Positions 45,836-57,829 of a DNA stretch of 64,000 bases are shown here, piece after piece. The position numbers and the translations under genes were made by a program. The stretch is from assembly GCF_047511655.1 (NCBI RefSeq), contig NC_133397.1, positions 13,851,501 through 13,915,500 on the forward strand, in the 5' to 3' direction. The first letter of the stretch is position 1, and every line of letters begins with the position of its first letter. Source of the stretch: Castor canadensis (Eukaryota > Chordata > Mammalia > Rodentia > Castoridae). Below the pieces are notes generated by a model that did no database searches, was not told the DNA's origin, and worked only from the letters and a program-made list of their open reading frames with translations.

Positions 45836-46799
45836 TTGGGTTTTCCCCCAAAGCAGATCCACAGGCAGGGATCTGGGTTCAAGAATGGCCCATTGTGAAG
45901 CAAGAGCTGAGGACTGTATCCACTCATACTGGCTCAACACTGGTTAAGTCTTGTGTCTAAGGTTATTCACTTCCCAGCATATCTGATCTGCTTCCTGTAC
46001 AGAGAACTCATCTGCGTGAGAGAGTGCTTTCAGATGGAGATGTATAAGTGTGCAGGGTTGGAAATCATTGGCACAAGGAAACTGCCCATTAAATCTGTTG
46101 ATGACCTCTCAGTGTGAGCCCAAGTAATGCAGGTGAGTCAAGTGGTTTGTTTTGCAAGGATGCTGTGTGAGTTTCCTTCTCTAGCTCATCTTCTGTTCCT
46201 ATTCATGACCCAAGATTTCACAGAGGTGCCATTCTGTGAGTAAAGGAGGCATATATGTGGTCTGTGGTACCAGTCTTATAAGAACATGTTTTATAAAGAA
46301 GCAGGCAGTTAATCTTTTCATATAGGTTGACCAGACTGTGAGCTTTGTACTCTTATTTTTTAGTAGAATGACCCATAGCTTCACCTTACAGGTACCAGAA
46401 GGAACCAAACGACAATAAAATAAAGCCCCAAAACAACCCAAAACCTCCTCTTTGCTATCAAAAACTATGAGACTGTTCCTAGGGCCTGGACAGAAACATC
46501 CCGTACTCTTCAAGCATTGTTCCTCCATACATTTTGGAGGAACATTTCAAAGTATACTCTTTAGACTCTGCTAGACAAGGCAGAACCATGGCTCACAGGT
46601 ATATAGGGATTTAATTTGAGTTTCTGATTAGATGAGGCTTGAAAGCTGTTTCCAAACAGGCAATGTTCTCTCAGATTCCCACAGTCCACTCTTGCAGGGC
46701 CCTTCCCCTGCCTGTCCAGCATCACTCTGTGCAGTCTCTCCTGGCCTATGTCTCAGGCTTACCCACTCCTACCCTAATCTCTATACCATACAGTGCAGA
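45836..46799. other. Unassigned
   Basis: Nothing firmly recognised. The 109-codon minus frame at 46199-46528 shows no domain. Confidence 0.45.
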
Positions 46800-46890
46800 A
46801 AATTTATGATAAATCTCAAAACCATTAACCCCTCTCTGGACTTCATTTTGTTAATCTGTAAGACAAAGTGTTTACAATAATGAGCATCAA
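46800..46890 (+). repeat. MIR fragment
   Basis: 'aacccctctctggacttcat' and 'tttgttaatctgtaagacaa' match MIR core sense. Confidence 0.45.
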
Positions 46891-46983
46891 GGCCTAAAAT
46901 TGTGACTTTGGTATAATTTGTAACCATTATTTTATTAGCACAGTCACCTAATTAGTAGGATAATATGAAAGATTTTCTCTTTT

Positions 46984-46987
<4 letters not shown>

Positions 46988-47020
<33 letters not shown>
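46988..47020. repeat. (CA)n microsatellite
   Basis: Pure CA, about 16 units. Confidence 0.95.
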
Positions 47021-47021
<1 letters not shown>

Positions 47022-47654
47022 CTATTGCAGTTAGTTACCACAAAATAACTCCTTGATTCAAAGGCAAATAGCTAAATACATTCTATTCCAGGCCTACTGG
47101 AACACACTTATAATATATTATCTCTATCATAGAGAAATCTATTATCCTGCTAATAAGCTGACATATACACCCAGGAAAATACTTAAAAACTCATTCCATT
47201 CACTTGGCAAACCAGCCAGAGCTCATGCCATGGGAAAGTTTACCATGGATGGGAACATGTTTTAAGGACACAAGGCTCCATCTGCGGCCTGGAGGAGGAA
47301 TGTGGTATTTCTGATGATTGTAGGACACCATTCAAAATTCAGTATGCACTGTACAGAAGCACCATAGGAACAGCAAGGTATGTGGTTGAGGGAGGTGAAA
47401 ATGACTAACCTCTCTGGAACAGCCAACAGAGATGGACTTGGAGTGCAGGTGGAAAAGGTACAGATTAAGGAGAACTTGGATATCTGAAAATGGGATTTAA
47501 GATGGAGTCAATATGAAAGCATCAATTTTTAAGAAAGAGAGGGGGCACTAAGATATTTGTATTTGAAGACAATTGGTGTGGGAGCTGTGTAGAAGATATA
47601 TGCTTTGTCTGCATGTGGAAAGCAGACCAAGACCAAGACCAAGAGGATGAATGT
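47021..47654. other. Unassigned
   Basis: Nothing recognised. Confidence 0.45.
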
Positions 47655-48026
47655 TGTATTAATCAGTTCCCTGTAACTATAACAAAAATACCCGAGGCAA
47701 TTAACTTCAAGAAGTTTCCCTTAGGCTTGTGGTTCTGGAACTTTCCCTTCAACATTGAGTTGACCCCTTTGCTTTGGGCCTCTGGTGAGGATAGTACATC
47801 ATGGCAAAAGAGTGGGGCCAGGAAAACTGCTCTGCTAATTAGCTAAGAAGAGTGAGGCAGGAAAGGGCTAAGGTCCTACAATTCTCTTTAAGAGGGTGTT
47901 CCCAATGAGCTAAGGATCCCCAACTAGGCCCAACCTCCTAAAGTTTCCATTTCCCAATTGCACCACTCTGGGATCCACCCCTTTAACATGTGAACTTTTG
48001 GGGAACACTGATATTTAAGTCCTAGT
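47655..48026 (-). mobile_element. MaLR-type solo LTR, reversed
   Basis: Starts TGTATTAATCAG, then 'ctgtaactataacaaaaata'; the middle has 'cctttgctttgggcctctgg' and 'acatcatggcaaaagagtgg'; the end has 'aacatgtgaacttttgggga'. Same family as 40500-40862, opposite strand. Confidence 0.7.
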
Positions 48027-49589
48027 AGGTGGCTGGTCAGGAGGCTATCCCACTGAGACCTTCAGAACACTGCTTGAGTGGTGACAAAGGAAAATAAGAT
48101 GCGTATTTGGTGGGATGTTGATCTAGAAAACAAGAAAGAGCAAGAATTGCAATAAGGAGGGCTGCAAGGTTTGGCTCTTGGCCAAGAAAATGGGGATGTG
48201 GGAGCTGGAGAGTAAGAAGGGGAAATGAACCCAAAGAGGTAGGACTTGTTGAAGCCACATGAATGGTATGTGTGTGTTTGTGAGTCTTTCTGTGTAAAGA
48301 GGAAACTGAAGCAGGAAGGAGAGAGGCAGAGCTAATCAGAGGTTGGATTTAAAACAGTTTGGTTTCAGACATATTTACTACTTGAGCTAGTTGTTGGAGC
48401 ACACAGGGGCCCTGCCTTCCCAGAACATCAATAATGCAGCATGGAAATTGCAGGTCTGTCCCTGAATAAAGACACTGAATAAAGAACATAAGCCATTCGA
48501 GGAGCTCTTCCTTTATCTCTGTAATTACAAATGTATCCCATACTCAGGACCTGGCATGGAATTGGATGCTTGACTTTTCAATATGTGGCCATACAGTTTT
48601 CTGACTACTGAATTCTGTACATAGATAAAAATGCAGCCATTCTCAACCTATACACATTCATATTCACTTCTGCTCAGTGGTTCTCAAAATATGATCACCT
48701 TCTCAAGATTCTTCTTGGGGAATCATTTCAACATTAAATTGATTTTCACCATAATATAAATAGTGACATTTATATAAGAAAATATTAAGTATTAAAAGGC
48801 CCAGATTCTCATTCATTTTTGCAGTTCTTATGCCTTCTCTGGTTGCACCAGTAATAATTTTCTTGGGATTAAGCAGCTACCTGTTCACCAACTCTCAAAT
48901 GTTTTTCCATTACAATGGCTAGGAGGAGACCCTAAAATGTACCTCTTTGTGCTCATACAAGGATTTGAGGGGCACATCAACAACTCAACTATGTTATCTT
49001 CTCAAAGTATTTCTTTTTAGATTACTTTTCTTTTTGGAACAGGGAGAAAAAAAACAACAAAAAGCCCCCAAGCAAGCAATTCCTTTGAGTGCCACACCTC
49101 ATAAAGATGAATGAACTCTCCAAGCATCCCGGTAACTTTTCATGAAACCCCAGGTTTTGCTTGTTTTTCTCAGCTTTCAGAAGCAGATCCTTTCCTGCCA
49201 TGGTCTTGAGATCTCAGAGGTAGTGGAGGGGTCTGTTTCCTGTATGTTTTCTTTCTGCAGAGCACCTGTTCTTTGTTTAGCACTCTGCTGTTGTCTGGGA
49301 TTCCTCCCATTCTTCCTGACTGTGGCTCATTAGGGTTTTATGCAGAGCTGATGCTGTATTTGAAAGGTCATTACTTGACTCTGTTACATCTGAGGACCTG
49401 CTACAGACTGATGCAACAATAAATACTAGTCCTACATCATTTCAAGGAGGGATATCTCATTTGTGCACATAACTTTCTCATAAATTAAATTATAAATCTC
49501 AAGGTCTTAATAGATCTGAGACTACCTGTGGTCCAAACAGGGGAGGAAAATTTAGCTCGGTTCATTTTCATTTTCTTTTATGGGAGGAA
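48027..49589. other. Unique sequence, no gene seen
   Basis: No named repeat, CpG cluster or supported exon. Confidence 0.45.
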
Positions 49590-49898
49590 GAATGGGGTTT
49601 TGGGGTTTGTACTCAGGGACTTACACTTGCTAGACAGGTACTCTACCGCTTGAACCACACCCCAGCTCTCTAAGCTTTGATTATTTTGATTATTTATGCT
49701 TGGGCTGGCCTGAACTGTGATCCTCCTATTTATGCTTCTCTGTGTAGCTGGGATGACAGTCATGTACCACTGGGCCAAGCCATTGTTTGAGATGGGATCT
49801 CACAAAACCTCTGCCCAGGCTGGCCTCGAGACACAATTCTCCCAATCTTTGCATTCCAAGTAGCTAGGATTACAGGCTAGAGCCACAATGCCTGGCTC
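49590..49898 (-). mobile_element. B1-B1-ID trimeric SINE
   Basis: Reversed ID unit ('gtactcagggacttacactt' to 'gaaccacaccccagctct'), then two reversed B1 units, the second ending 'taggattacaggctagagcc'. Same architecture as 10978-11283. Confidence 0.83.
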
Positions 49899-50384
49899 AT
49901 CCTAAGTATAAGCACAAGTGAATGTGATTCCTGAGAGGAATGGCTAAAAGAAAATAAATGGACACTTCATCTTCATCGGCCTCAAGTGTGAAGGAATATT
50001 CAACAGGGAAACACGTTCATTAGTGAGGTGTAGACGAGAGTTGACCATGGCTTGGTGAAACTGACGATTGCAGGCTTCTCAGCAGTGCTGATCTCCATTC
50101 CATGAATAATGATCCCGGCTCTCTTTATGGCAGTTTGTGCCTTGGAACCTTTGAGAAATTGGTGCTCAATTGTTTTCCCTCTAGAAATACCATGAACTCT
50201 GGCAATCTCTCTGCCAGTCTTCCTGACTCATTGGACCCCTTTCTCCATCCAGGCTTAAGCCTAAGGCATCATATCACGTGGACTCCACCTCTGACAAACA
50301 CTAATGATCACAGAAGGAACTTTTTCTCTGCTGCAGCCTCAGCGTGAGAGGATCAGCCCCATGTGTACACTCCACATTTTTATT
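49899..50384. other. Unassigned
   Basis: Nothing recognised. Confidence 0.4.
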
Positions 50385-50540
50385 TTTTTTGAAGTACTGG
50401 AGATTGAACTCTCTACCGCTTAAGCCACACTCTCAGTTCTTTTTGCTTTTAGTTTTGTTTTATTGTTGCTTTTTTTCAGATAGGGTCTTGTACTTTTCCC
50501 AAGGCTGTCCTCAAACGGCGATCCTCCTACCTCCCCTTCT
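50385..50540 (-). mobile_element. B1-ID SINE, truncated
   Basis: Reversed ID unit with an internal deletion ('ggagattgaactctctaccg' lacks the middle), then a partial B1 ('cagatagggtcttgtacttt') that stops at 'cctacctccc'. Confidence 0.65.
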
Positions 50541-50554
50541 CAACAGCATTTCTT

Positions 50555-50787
50555 TTGTTCTTGTTGTTTTTTGGTGGTCCTGGAGTTTGAACTCAGGGCC
50601 ACATGCTTGCTAGGTAGGCATCCTACACTTGAGCCTCTTCATCAGCTTTGTTTCGTGGAAGGTATTTTCAAGATAGGGTCTGGAGTACTATTTGCCTGGA
50701 CTGACTTCAAACTGCAGTCCTCCTATGTAGGCTCTGCCTCCTGAGTAGCTAGGATTACAGGCTGGAGCCATCGACACCCAGCTTCAG
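50555..50787 (-). mobile_element. B1-ID SINE with target-site duplication
   Basis: Reversed ID unit then B1 unit ending 'aggctggagccatcgacacc'. The 11-bp CAGCATTTCTT occurs at 50544-50554 and 50788-50798, directly flanking the element. Inserted right beside the truncated SINE. Confidence 0.85.
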
Positions 50788-50834
50788 CAGCATTTCTTGA
50801 CCTTCCTTCCCCAGGTTCATAATCTCTTCTCAGA

Positions 50835-50960
50835 GCTTCTGGGAGCCCTGGGTTCTAATCCCTGCTCTGGCACTCACTTTCTATGAGTCATTCTAAGCAA
50901 TTTTCTTTTCTCTTGGACACAATTCCTCCATCAGAATTCTAAACCTCAAATAAGATCCTG
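50835..50960 (+). repeat. MIR SINE 5' part
   Basis: 'agccctgggttctaatccct', 'gctctggcactcactttcta' and 'tgagtcattctaagcaattt' are MIR sense 5' and core. Confidence 0.65.
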
Positions 50961-51589
50961 TACTGAATGCAGAAAACACATTTTAAGTACAAAGATTTAA
51001 TATAGTCACTATGCCTTTTCCAACCACAGAGTGAAGGGTTTTGCTGGCTTGCTTTTATTGACATGCTGGCAGTCTGTGTCTATTGGGACATTTGTCTCCT
51101 TTCTACCCAAGAGATCTTTCTTGTCCCCTCTGGGTTGAGGTTTATAGCCCATCCTCCAGCAAGAGTGCAGTGTCGCTGTTCTGAATAAAGATTTATGCCT
51201 GCTTCTCTTCAAATGAATCTCATCCCTGTCACCCACATAAAATATTACATCTCAGGCCATCACCAAGAGGAAATTCCAAGTGTGCAAAATGCCTTTCTGC
51301 TCCTGACACCAGAGCACCAGAAAGGCTCCAAAGAGCTCTGGCACCTGCCGGAGTTCCAATGGTGACTCCCTCAGACCCCTCATGTGCCCCATGCTGCCAA
51401 CACAGTCCCTTGTATTTTTCCACTGTCCATGTTCTGCATTGAGGTTGCAGATGCTGGCCTCTGCTTCATCTGGAGAGCTTCCATTCATCTTTCAAAAAAG
51501 ACAGCTGTCATCCAAGGAACTAACACAGTCCTTAGCTGCTTTAAGAGCAAGGTTCCCATCATTCTCGCCCTTCCTTTTATTTTATTAAA
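50961..51589. other. Unassigned
   Basis: GC-moderate; several overlapping short frames on both strands, none convincing. Confidence 0.4.
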
Positions 51590-52110
51590 AATCCTTTTAA
51601 AAACTTATAAGTGAATATGCACAACATGTCTGAATACCTTAAAGAATAAAAATGAAAGAAGCATCTAGATACTCATCAACTAGAATACTTAACAACTTTT
51701 GGAAACATCTGTGTGCCTTTCCCTAATCGATTCTCTCTCCCTCCCCTCAGAGGTTGCTTTAAGTTTTTGTTGTTGTTGCTGTTGTTCTGGTTGTTTCTGT
51801 AGAGTCTGGTCAAATTTGCACTCACACCTAAACAACACATTTTTTAGTTTGGGGTATATTTGAACTTCATATACATCAAATCAGTGATTTACCTTCACTG
51901 ACTTGCTTTTTTCACTCAATGTTGTATTTCTGAGACTCACCCACAATGATGTATCAGGCCAAAGTCCCAGAGTCCTTTCCTTGCTCTGTAGGACTCCACA
52001 GTGTAGATCATTGCAATTCATGTAGCCGTTCTTCTGACGATAGAAGTTTTTTCTTATAATAAATGCTTATGAATACTTTTTATTATTTCTCCCAGTATAG
52101 ATTGGAAATA
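51590..52110 (-). mobile_element. Old LINE (L1M-type) remnant
   Basis: 'ctttttttcactcaatgttg'-like text ('ttttttcactcaatgttgta') with 'ctgagactcacccacaatga' and 'agtagatcattgcaattcat'-like phrases belongs to the reversed L1M 3' class. A TTG-rich run lies at about 51767-51785. Confidence 0.4.
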
Positions 52111-52127
52111 TTTCAAAAATATATACT

Positions 52128-52345
52128 TAGGCCTGGTGCTGGTGGCTTATGCCTGTAATCCTAGCTACTTGAGAGGCTGAGATCAGAAGGATTGCAGTTT
52201 TAGGCTAGTAGGGATAAATAGCTCGAGAGAACCTATCTCCAAAATAACCAGAACAACATGGACTGGAGGTGTGGCTCAAGTGGAGGGTCTACTTTGCAAG
52301 TGTGAAGCCATGAGTTCAAACCCAATGCCATAATATATAGAAATG
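52128..52345 (+). mobile_element. B1-ID dimeric SINE
   Basis: 'ggcctggtgctggtggctta' to 'gagagaacctatctccaaaa' (B1), then 'ggaggtgtggctcaagtgga' to 'gagttcaaacccaatgcc' (ID), A/T-rich end. Confidence 0.88.
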
Positions 52346-53760
52346 GCAGTGTTATATCAAAAATATGCATATTTCAATCCATTAGGCAATGCAAAATTAT
52401 CTTCAAAAGCAATTGTACCAGTTTTATCCTTCCTTTAGTATCATTTGTTACAAATAATCCTGGTTATTTGTTTGTTTTTTACTTTTTGGCCTTCTTTAGC
52501 ATTCATTTATAGCCTTATCCAATAATTCAAATTTCTTCAACTACTGTGGGAGGTTGACATGCATAAATATTTACATTTTATATATATTTAACTTAAATTC
52601 TAAACTTTGTCAGTATGTGTAGTGTCTTCCAAATAATATAGGACTTTTGTAACCTAATGTCCTGTAACCTCAGGACATTAACTCTGACCATCTCAATTAT
52701 AAATAATATGTGATTGTCCTGAAATTTAGTTTAATGGTACAAATTATACATATTAGAATAATTTAATACAGTAGATGTCATATATTTGCCCACGTATTTA
52801 ACATTTTATTTGTTTAATATTCCATCTTCCTTCTCCATCATTCCTTCTGGAGTTCTTTTGCTTTTTCCTAAAGAACTAGAATTAAAGACTGTCAGTTATT
52901 TTTAACTGAATTTAGAAGACACATCCTGAAAAGTCACATTCTGTTTATTGAAAAGTCAGATTACATCTAATTGAAATCTAATTGAATCTCATAGAATTCC
53001 TCTGTAAGTATTCTGGATTTTCTTCATGCCTTCCTTTTAGGTTATTCTCCTCATCTCTGTGGTTCTGGAATTTGACTGCACAACATCTGGGTGTGTGTAA
53101 TATCCTCTTATTTGTAGTACTTGGGGCTTATTAGCTTCCCTGAATCTGAGAATTACTGCTTCTCATCATTTTTTCTTTAAATGTTACCTCTACCTCAGTT
53201 TCTCTCCTCTCTCCTCTAGGGACTCTAGCTGGCCATATTTATACCTTCTTTCTCTGTCACCTTTATCTCTTAACTTTTCCTCTTATACTATTAGCCATAA
53301 GACTACTAGAAAGACTGTCTTTCTAGTGCTTTTTCCTGGTATTTGTCTTTTTGTGGCACATTCTTGGTAATTTTTTTCAAGCAAATATTCCAGGACACAA
53401 ATTGTCCCTTCAATTCAATCTACAATTAAACATAGACATTTTTAATATACATTTTTATTTTGCTTAGTGCTAGAAGTTATATTAATTTTCCTCTATTTTG
53501 CATTTATCTCCTCAGTTTTGACAATATCTTACTTCATGGTAGTTTTCATTCCCTTTTTATTTTTAGACACATTAAGTTAAAGATACTTGCTTCATCTCCT
53601 GTTTTGTACAAATGAAATAGTTGCAGTTGTTAGTCTAGCTCTATTCATGGTGACACTAATGTTAGCAGTTCTTCTTGGGAGTTTCCTGGTTTCTGGTTGT
53701 GAACTCATACTCTCCAGTCTTTTATCTGTGGGAGTTATTTGAGGCTGTAGTTTAATAAAA
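52346..53760 (-). mobile_element. Old LINE (L1M-type) debris
   Basis: Long AT-rich region. The best-matched part (52980-53290) has 'cttattagcttccctgaatc', 'tctgagaattactgcttctc' and 'gttacctctacctcagtttc', a known reversed L1M series. The first 600 bp are too decayed to place. Confidence 0.38.
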
Positions 53761-54141
53761 ATTTCTCCAGAGAGGATTTGACCCTTTGCTTCTTCAGTAG
53801 CAATCTAGCACCATTGAAAGCTAAAGCCCCAAGGCCTTTATTTTTTGCTACATAGAGAAATTTAATTTGGATCACAAAACTGCAAGAGAACAGGCTCAAG
53901 TTTAGGTATTATAAGAGAAGTGGGTTGGTTTTCCTAAATTAATTATTGTCCTGTTCAATCAGAATGACCTCACTATATGCTTTTACAGGATGTTTTTTGA
54001 TTAACATATATTAATTATAAATATTAATGGAATTCAGTGTAATATTTCCATACCTGATTACAGTGTGCATTGATCAAATTCAACCTATTTTTCTATTGTA
54101 GGGTGAGTTTACCTTGTTTTCCTATGCAAAATGTTGTTCCT
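53761..54141. other. Unassigned
   Basis: Nothing recognised. Confidence 0.4.
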
Positions 54142-54246
54142 CAGCCAGGTGTGGTGGCACATGTATGAACTTTTAGCTATTTGGGAGACTAAGATAGAAG
54201 GATCCTGGGTTTGAGTCCAACCTGGAAAATTTAGCCATAATCTGTC
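54142..54246 (+). mobile_element. B1-like SINE
   Basis: 'cagccaggtgtggtggcaca' to 'gagtccaacctggaaaattt', running into the purine tract that probably grew from its A-tail. Confidence 0.75.
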
Positions 54247-54364
54247 AAGAAGAAGAAGAAAAAACAGAGGAAGAGGAGGAGGAAGAGGAAGAGGAGGAGG
54301 AGTAGAGGAGGAGGAAAAGGAGAAGGAGAAGGAGAGAGAAGGAGAGGAGAAGGAGAAGAAGAAA
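54247..54364. repeat. Homopurine (GAA/GGA)n tract
   Basis: 118 bp of A and G on the plus strand with only a C (54265) and a T (54303) interrupting. Many GGA/GAA triplets with mirror symmetry. Confidence 0.93.
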
Positions 54365-54719
54365 TGTTGCTCCTCAAAGCAGTATGGCTTTTGTGGGTAT
54401 CCTTGATTTTTCCACCCTGGTGAAGACTCAGTCTTGTCTTCTAAAACATTTGTTGTTCATCAAGGCCAGGTTCTAATCACTCTGAAATCAGCAGGTGTCC
54501 CAGAGTACCTCCACTCCCAGACTGGTTCAACCTGTGTACTCACACCTTAGGTTTCCTTGTCATTCTGGATTCTGAGGAATTCCGTTTCCTCCACTTCAAC
54601 TACATATCCAAGTACCTTTACTATTTTAACTACACTGATTGTGTGCTTGAGTGGAGATTTTTCTATAAGTATCCAGTCCATCATATTGTTAAAAATAGAA
54701 TCCCCACTCTAAAAATCCT
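54365..54719. other. Unassigned
   Basis: Nothing recognised. Confidence 0.4.
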
Positions 54720-54890
54720 GCAATTTTAGCACTTACCACAACAGTCTTTCCAGTTTGTTTGACTGTCTCCAGAGCTTCTAAAAGACAAGAACTGTGATCC
54801 ATTCATCTTTGAATCCCAGACCTAACACAAAGTAAGAACTCAATCAAAGTTAGTTACATGGATGAAATAATACATCTTGAGAGCCAATAA
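54720..54890 (+). repeat. L2 LINE 3' end
   Basis: 'aaaagacaagaactgtgatc', 'tctttgaatcccagacctaa' and 'agtaagaactcaatcaaagt' are the L2 sense terminus. Confidence 0.55.
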
Positions 54891-56399
54891 TGCATTAACC
54901 AGAGATTTTTCCTACATGAAACAGAATCAGTTTTGTTAAACTTCGTCAATCTGACATTCCAGGTTCGTTTACTAATACTGGATTCTTAAAGCAATGGTAG
55001 TCTTTTTCTTTCAAAAGTGTTGAGCTTACCATTGGATTCATAGAATATGAAAACTATGCTGTGAGTTAATTAGTTCAGATATTGTATACTCTGATGGACT
55101 GCAGAAAGTGCAGGAAGGGGTTAGCCCAAGAGGCAACAAAATAGAGAGGCAGCAAGATGGCTACTCCAGTAGGCAGATGCTTTGGTCTGTTAGAATGGCT
55201 CAAAGGTGGGCTGGGAGGCTCCTTGTGAGACCACGTTAAGGGGGAACCTGGAGCAAGAGGGAAACCCTGGCTGCATTCTGCCCATGCTGTTGGCATTTTC
55301 TCTCCCCACTGGAGACCTCAGTTTCTGTATCTGTGCAGCAGGTGAGGGAATAGAATGTTCTCTAAAGTACTTACTAAGTCAAGGATTCTGTGATTGAGAA
55401 CTTCTCTTTTCTTGATTGTATTATTGGCTGTGATTTGTCTCTTACTTTGGAAAATGATAAGAGTTTCCAAAGCCTTCAGAATTCTCAATCACTTATTAAA
55501 ATAATGTAGGTGTGTCTTTTGAATATATTGGTAAGTAATTTATCTATAAACATCAAGAAGACTTTGATCCCTGGTAATTACTATTCCAGGGCTCATATAT
55601 TAAAAAAAAAAATCACATCAGTATGAAAATATATCACTCACTTCTCATTTTTCTTGTCAACTCCAGAATCTTTCACTTTCACAAGATTATTTTTGGAGAT
55701 CCTGCCAGAATGAATCCTTCCATATAATCACAAATAGGACTATTCAGTGGACTCCAAGACCAAGGAACAGACTAAGCTTAGGCACCTGTTGTATTTACTT
55801 TCCCCAACATTTCAGATTATTCATAGTTTTTTTCTCTTAGCTTTTCAAAATAGCTCTAGGGTCCTAGAGATGGATTTCTTAGGACTCAGTGCCCCGGTTC
55901 TTGCATAGAGACAAACGACCTTCCCTTCTCCTCCAGGCAGCCCAGTTTCTGCAATGCTCCTGTGATGAGCTCACACAGGTCCTTAGCTAGGCTCCAGGGC
56001 AGCAGGGCTACCCTGAAGGGTTTAGAGGGCCTCACTGTCTGATGGGGAGGGGACAGGCAGGCTGCTATATGACTTTCAAGGCTCTAGGCACTTCTGTTTT
56101 CATGGACTCCTTCCTTTGTTAAAACGGAAATTTTAAAGTGGGAAAATTATATTTTCATGACTATACTGGCAAAAAAATATGAAAGCAGTCTGGACTGGAT
56201 TCATTATTACATGGTTATTGTAACTTTGTTCAGTTTCTTCTTTGATTTTAAGAGATTAAAACATTTCCATCTGCCCCTTAAAGTATCATGGATCCATACC
56301 TAATGGAAAAGTCAGTCCAGCAAATAAGGAGGCTAAGTCAGCACTGTGTGTGCAGTACTATTGGGGAATCCCAAGCAAGAGTCTTATTTAAAAAGGTGT
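54891..56399. other. Unique sequence, no gene seen
   Basis: No named repeat apart from a possible MIR scrap at 55310-55395 ('gacctcagtttctgtatctg'). A10 run at about 55601-55611. Confidence 0.45.
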
Positions 56400-56740
56400 A
56401 GGGTCAGTGAGAAGTGCTGTCCTGCCCAGGAAAGGTGTTAATGTGAAGCTTGGGCAGGGGTTGAGGATGAGCAGAAACTAAGCTGGCAAAGAAGGAAAGA
56501 AGGTCTTTCAGGGAAGAGCAGACATCAGGAAAAATGAAGACATAAGTAATGGGAGCATGTGTAAAGGGAACTAGGAGCTGTTGGATGTGGGAGCAAAAAG
56601 TACCACAGAAGAGTAGTCACAGATGGGGCTGGAGAGATGGATGGGCACAGATGAATCCATGCTACTGTGAGTCTAGTAGCAGGATTTTGTCTCAGGTAAA
56701 CAGTAGGGAGCTATAGAACAACCTTAAAATGAGATTAGTG
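56400..56740 (-). repeat. L2 LINE fragment
   Basis: 'gaggatgagcagaaactaag', 'atgaagacataagtaatggg' and 'atggggctggagagatggat' follow the reversed L2 interior in order. Confidence 0.42.
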
Positions 56741-57084
56741 TGTAAGCAAGCTTTCTGTCACTGTGACAAAATATCTAAGATAAACAACTTATAGGGAGGA
56801 AAGGTTTATTCTGGCTCAGTTTCAGTCCACAGTTGCTGGCCCTGTGGTGGCACAATACATCATGTCACAAATGTATGGTGAAGGAGTTCTGCTCAATTCA
56901 CAGGGACCAGGAAGTGGGGATAGGGGAGGAGAGAGGGGCCAAGATTCCAGTATCCCCTTTATGAACATGTCTTCAATGACCTAATCTTCTTACACTAGGC
57001 CACACGTCCCATAGCACCACAGCATAGTCACCAAGCCTTCAACTCATGGGCCTTTGGAAGGACACTGAAATTCAAACTAGAGCA
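56741..57084 (-). mobile_element. MaLR-type solo LTR, reversed
   Basis: 'agctttctgtcactgtgaca', 'aacaacttatagggaggaaa', 'ccaggaagtggggatagggg' and 'ctcatgggcctttggaagga' form a well kept LTR ending 'actagagca'. Same family as 40500-40862. Confidence 0.78.
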
Positions 57085-57399
57085 AATAGCATGGTCAGAT
57101 TTCAGATTAGGGATAATAGAAAATACAGGTGTAAACTGAATCTGTAAGAATGAGATGGATGTTCCATGGATCTGAAAGGCACAGTCTCTGACAGTCAGTT
57201 TTAAGTGCGGAGGCAGCGCAGCTCAGTCCTTTAAAGCCCTGCAAAAATATATATTTAAATTTTCTATTCTTTAATGTTAAATGGGGCAATGTTTGGTACT
57301 GTTCTAAGAGAGCAGAGAGAGAACAATCTTATGTAGAAGTTCCCATCTTTTCCACCCTACTGAATATCACACGGTTCCCTGAACTGGGTCTGCTGTCCT
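57085..57399. other. Unassigned
   Basis: Nothing recognised. Confidence 0.4.
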
Positions 57400-57715
57400 C
57401 TGCCTTCACAAGCTGTTGGCATGCCCTTCCCTGTGTCCAGCATGCTTTCCTTCTCGACTTGCATGCAGACTGCTGCTTGTCTTGTTGGATGAAGAGCAAC
57501 CCTCCCTGGAGGGTTGTCCTCATCCTTCTCTTTGGCACTTTCCTCCTCCCTGTAAGCTACAGCTAGGGCAAGACACAGTTCTCCATGTTACAGCACCTTC
57601 TCTGGTACGCCACCATGAATGTGACTGTGCCTCAATATAAAGGTGGCTTCTTGAGGGCAAGGATTCTGTTTAAGTGTCTCTCCAGGATTCCAATGCTTAA
57701 TGCTTAGCATCCAGG
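57400..57715 (+). repeat. L2 LINE 3' segment
   Basis: 'ctgtgtccagcatgctttcc', 'aaggtggcttcttgagggca', 'aggattctgtttaagtgtct' and 'tgcttagcatccaggttaac' follow the L2 sense 3' order. Confidence 0.5.
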
Positions 57716-57829
57716 TTAACTTCTTGAACTCGCTTTACTTTAATAAGGTGGACAAATTGGCCCTAATCTGAAAAATCCTCAGGGAGTGGTGCTTTTGAAG
57801 CCTAAACTGCATTGCAATTCCTTGAACAG

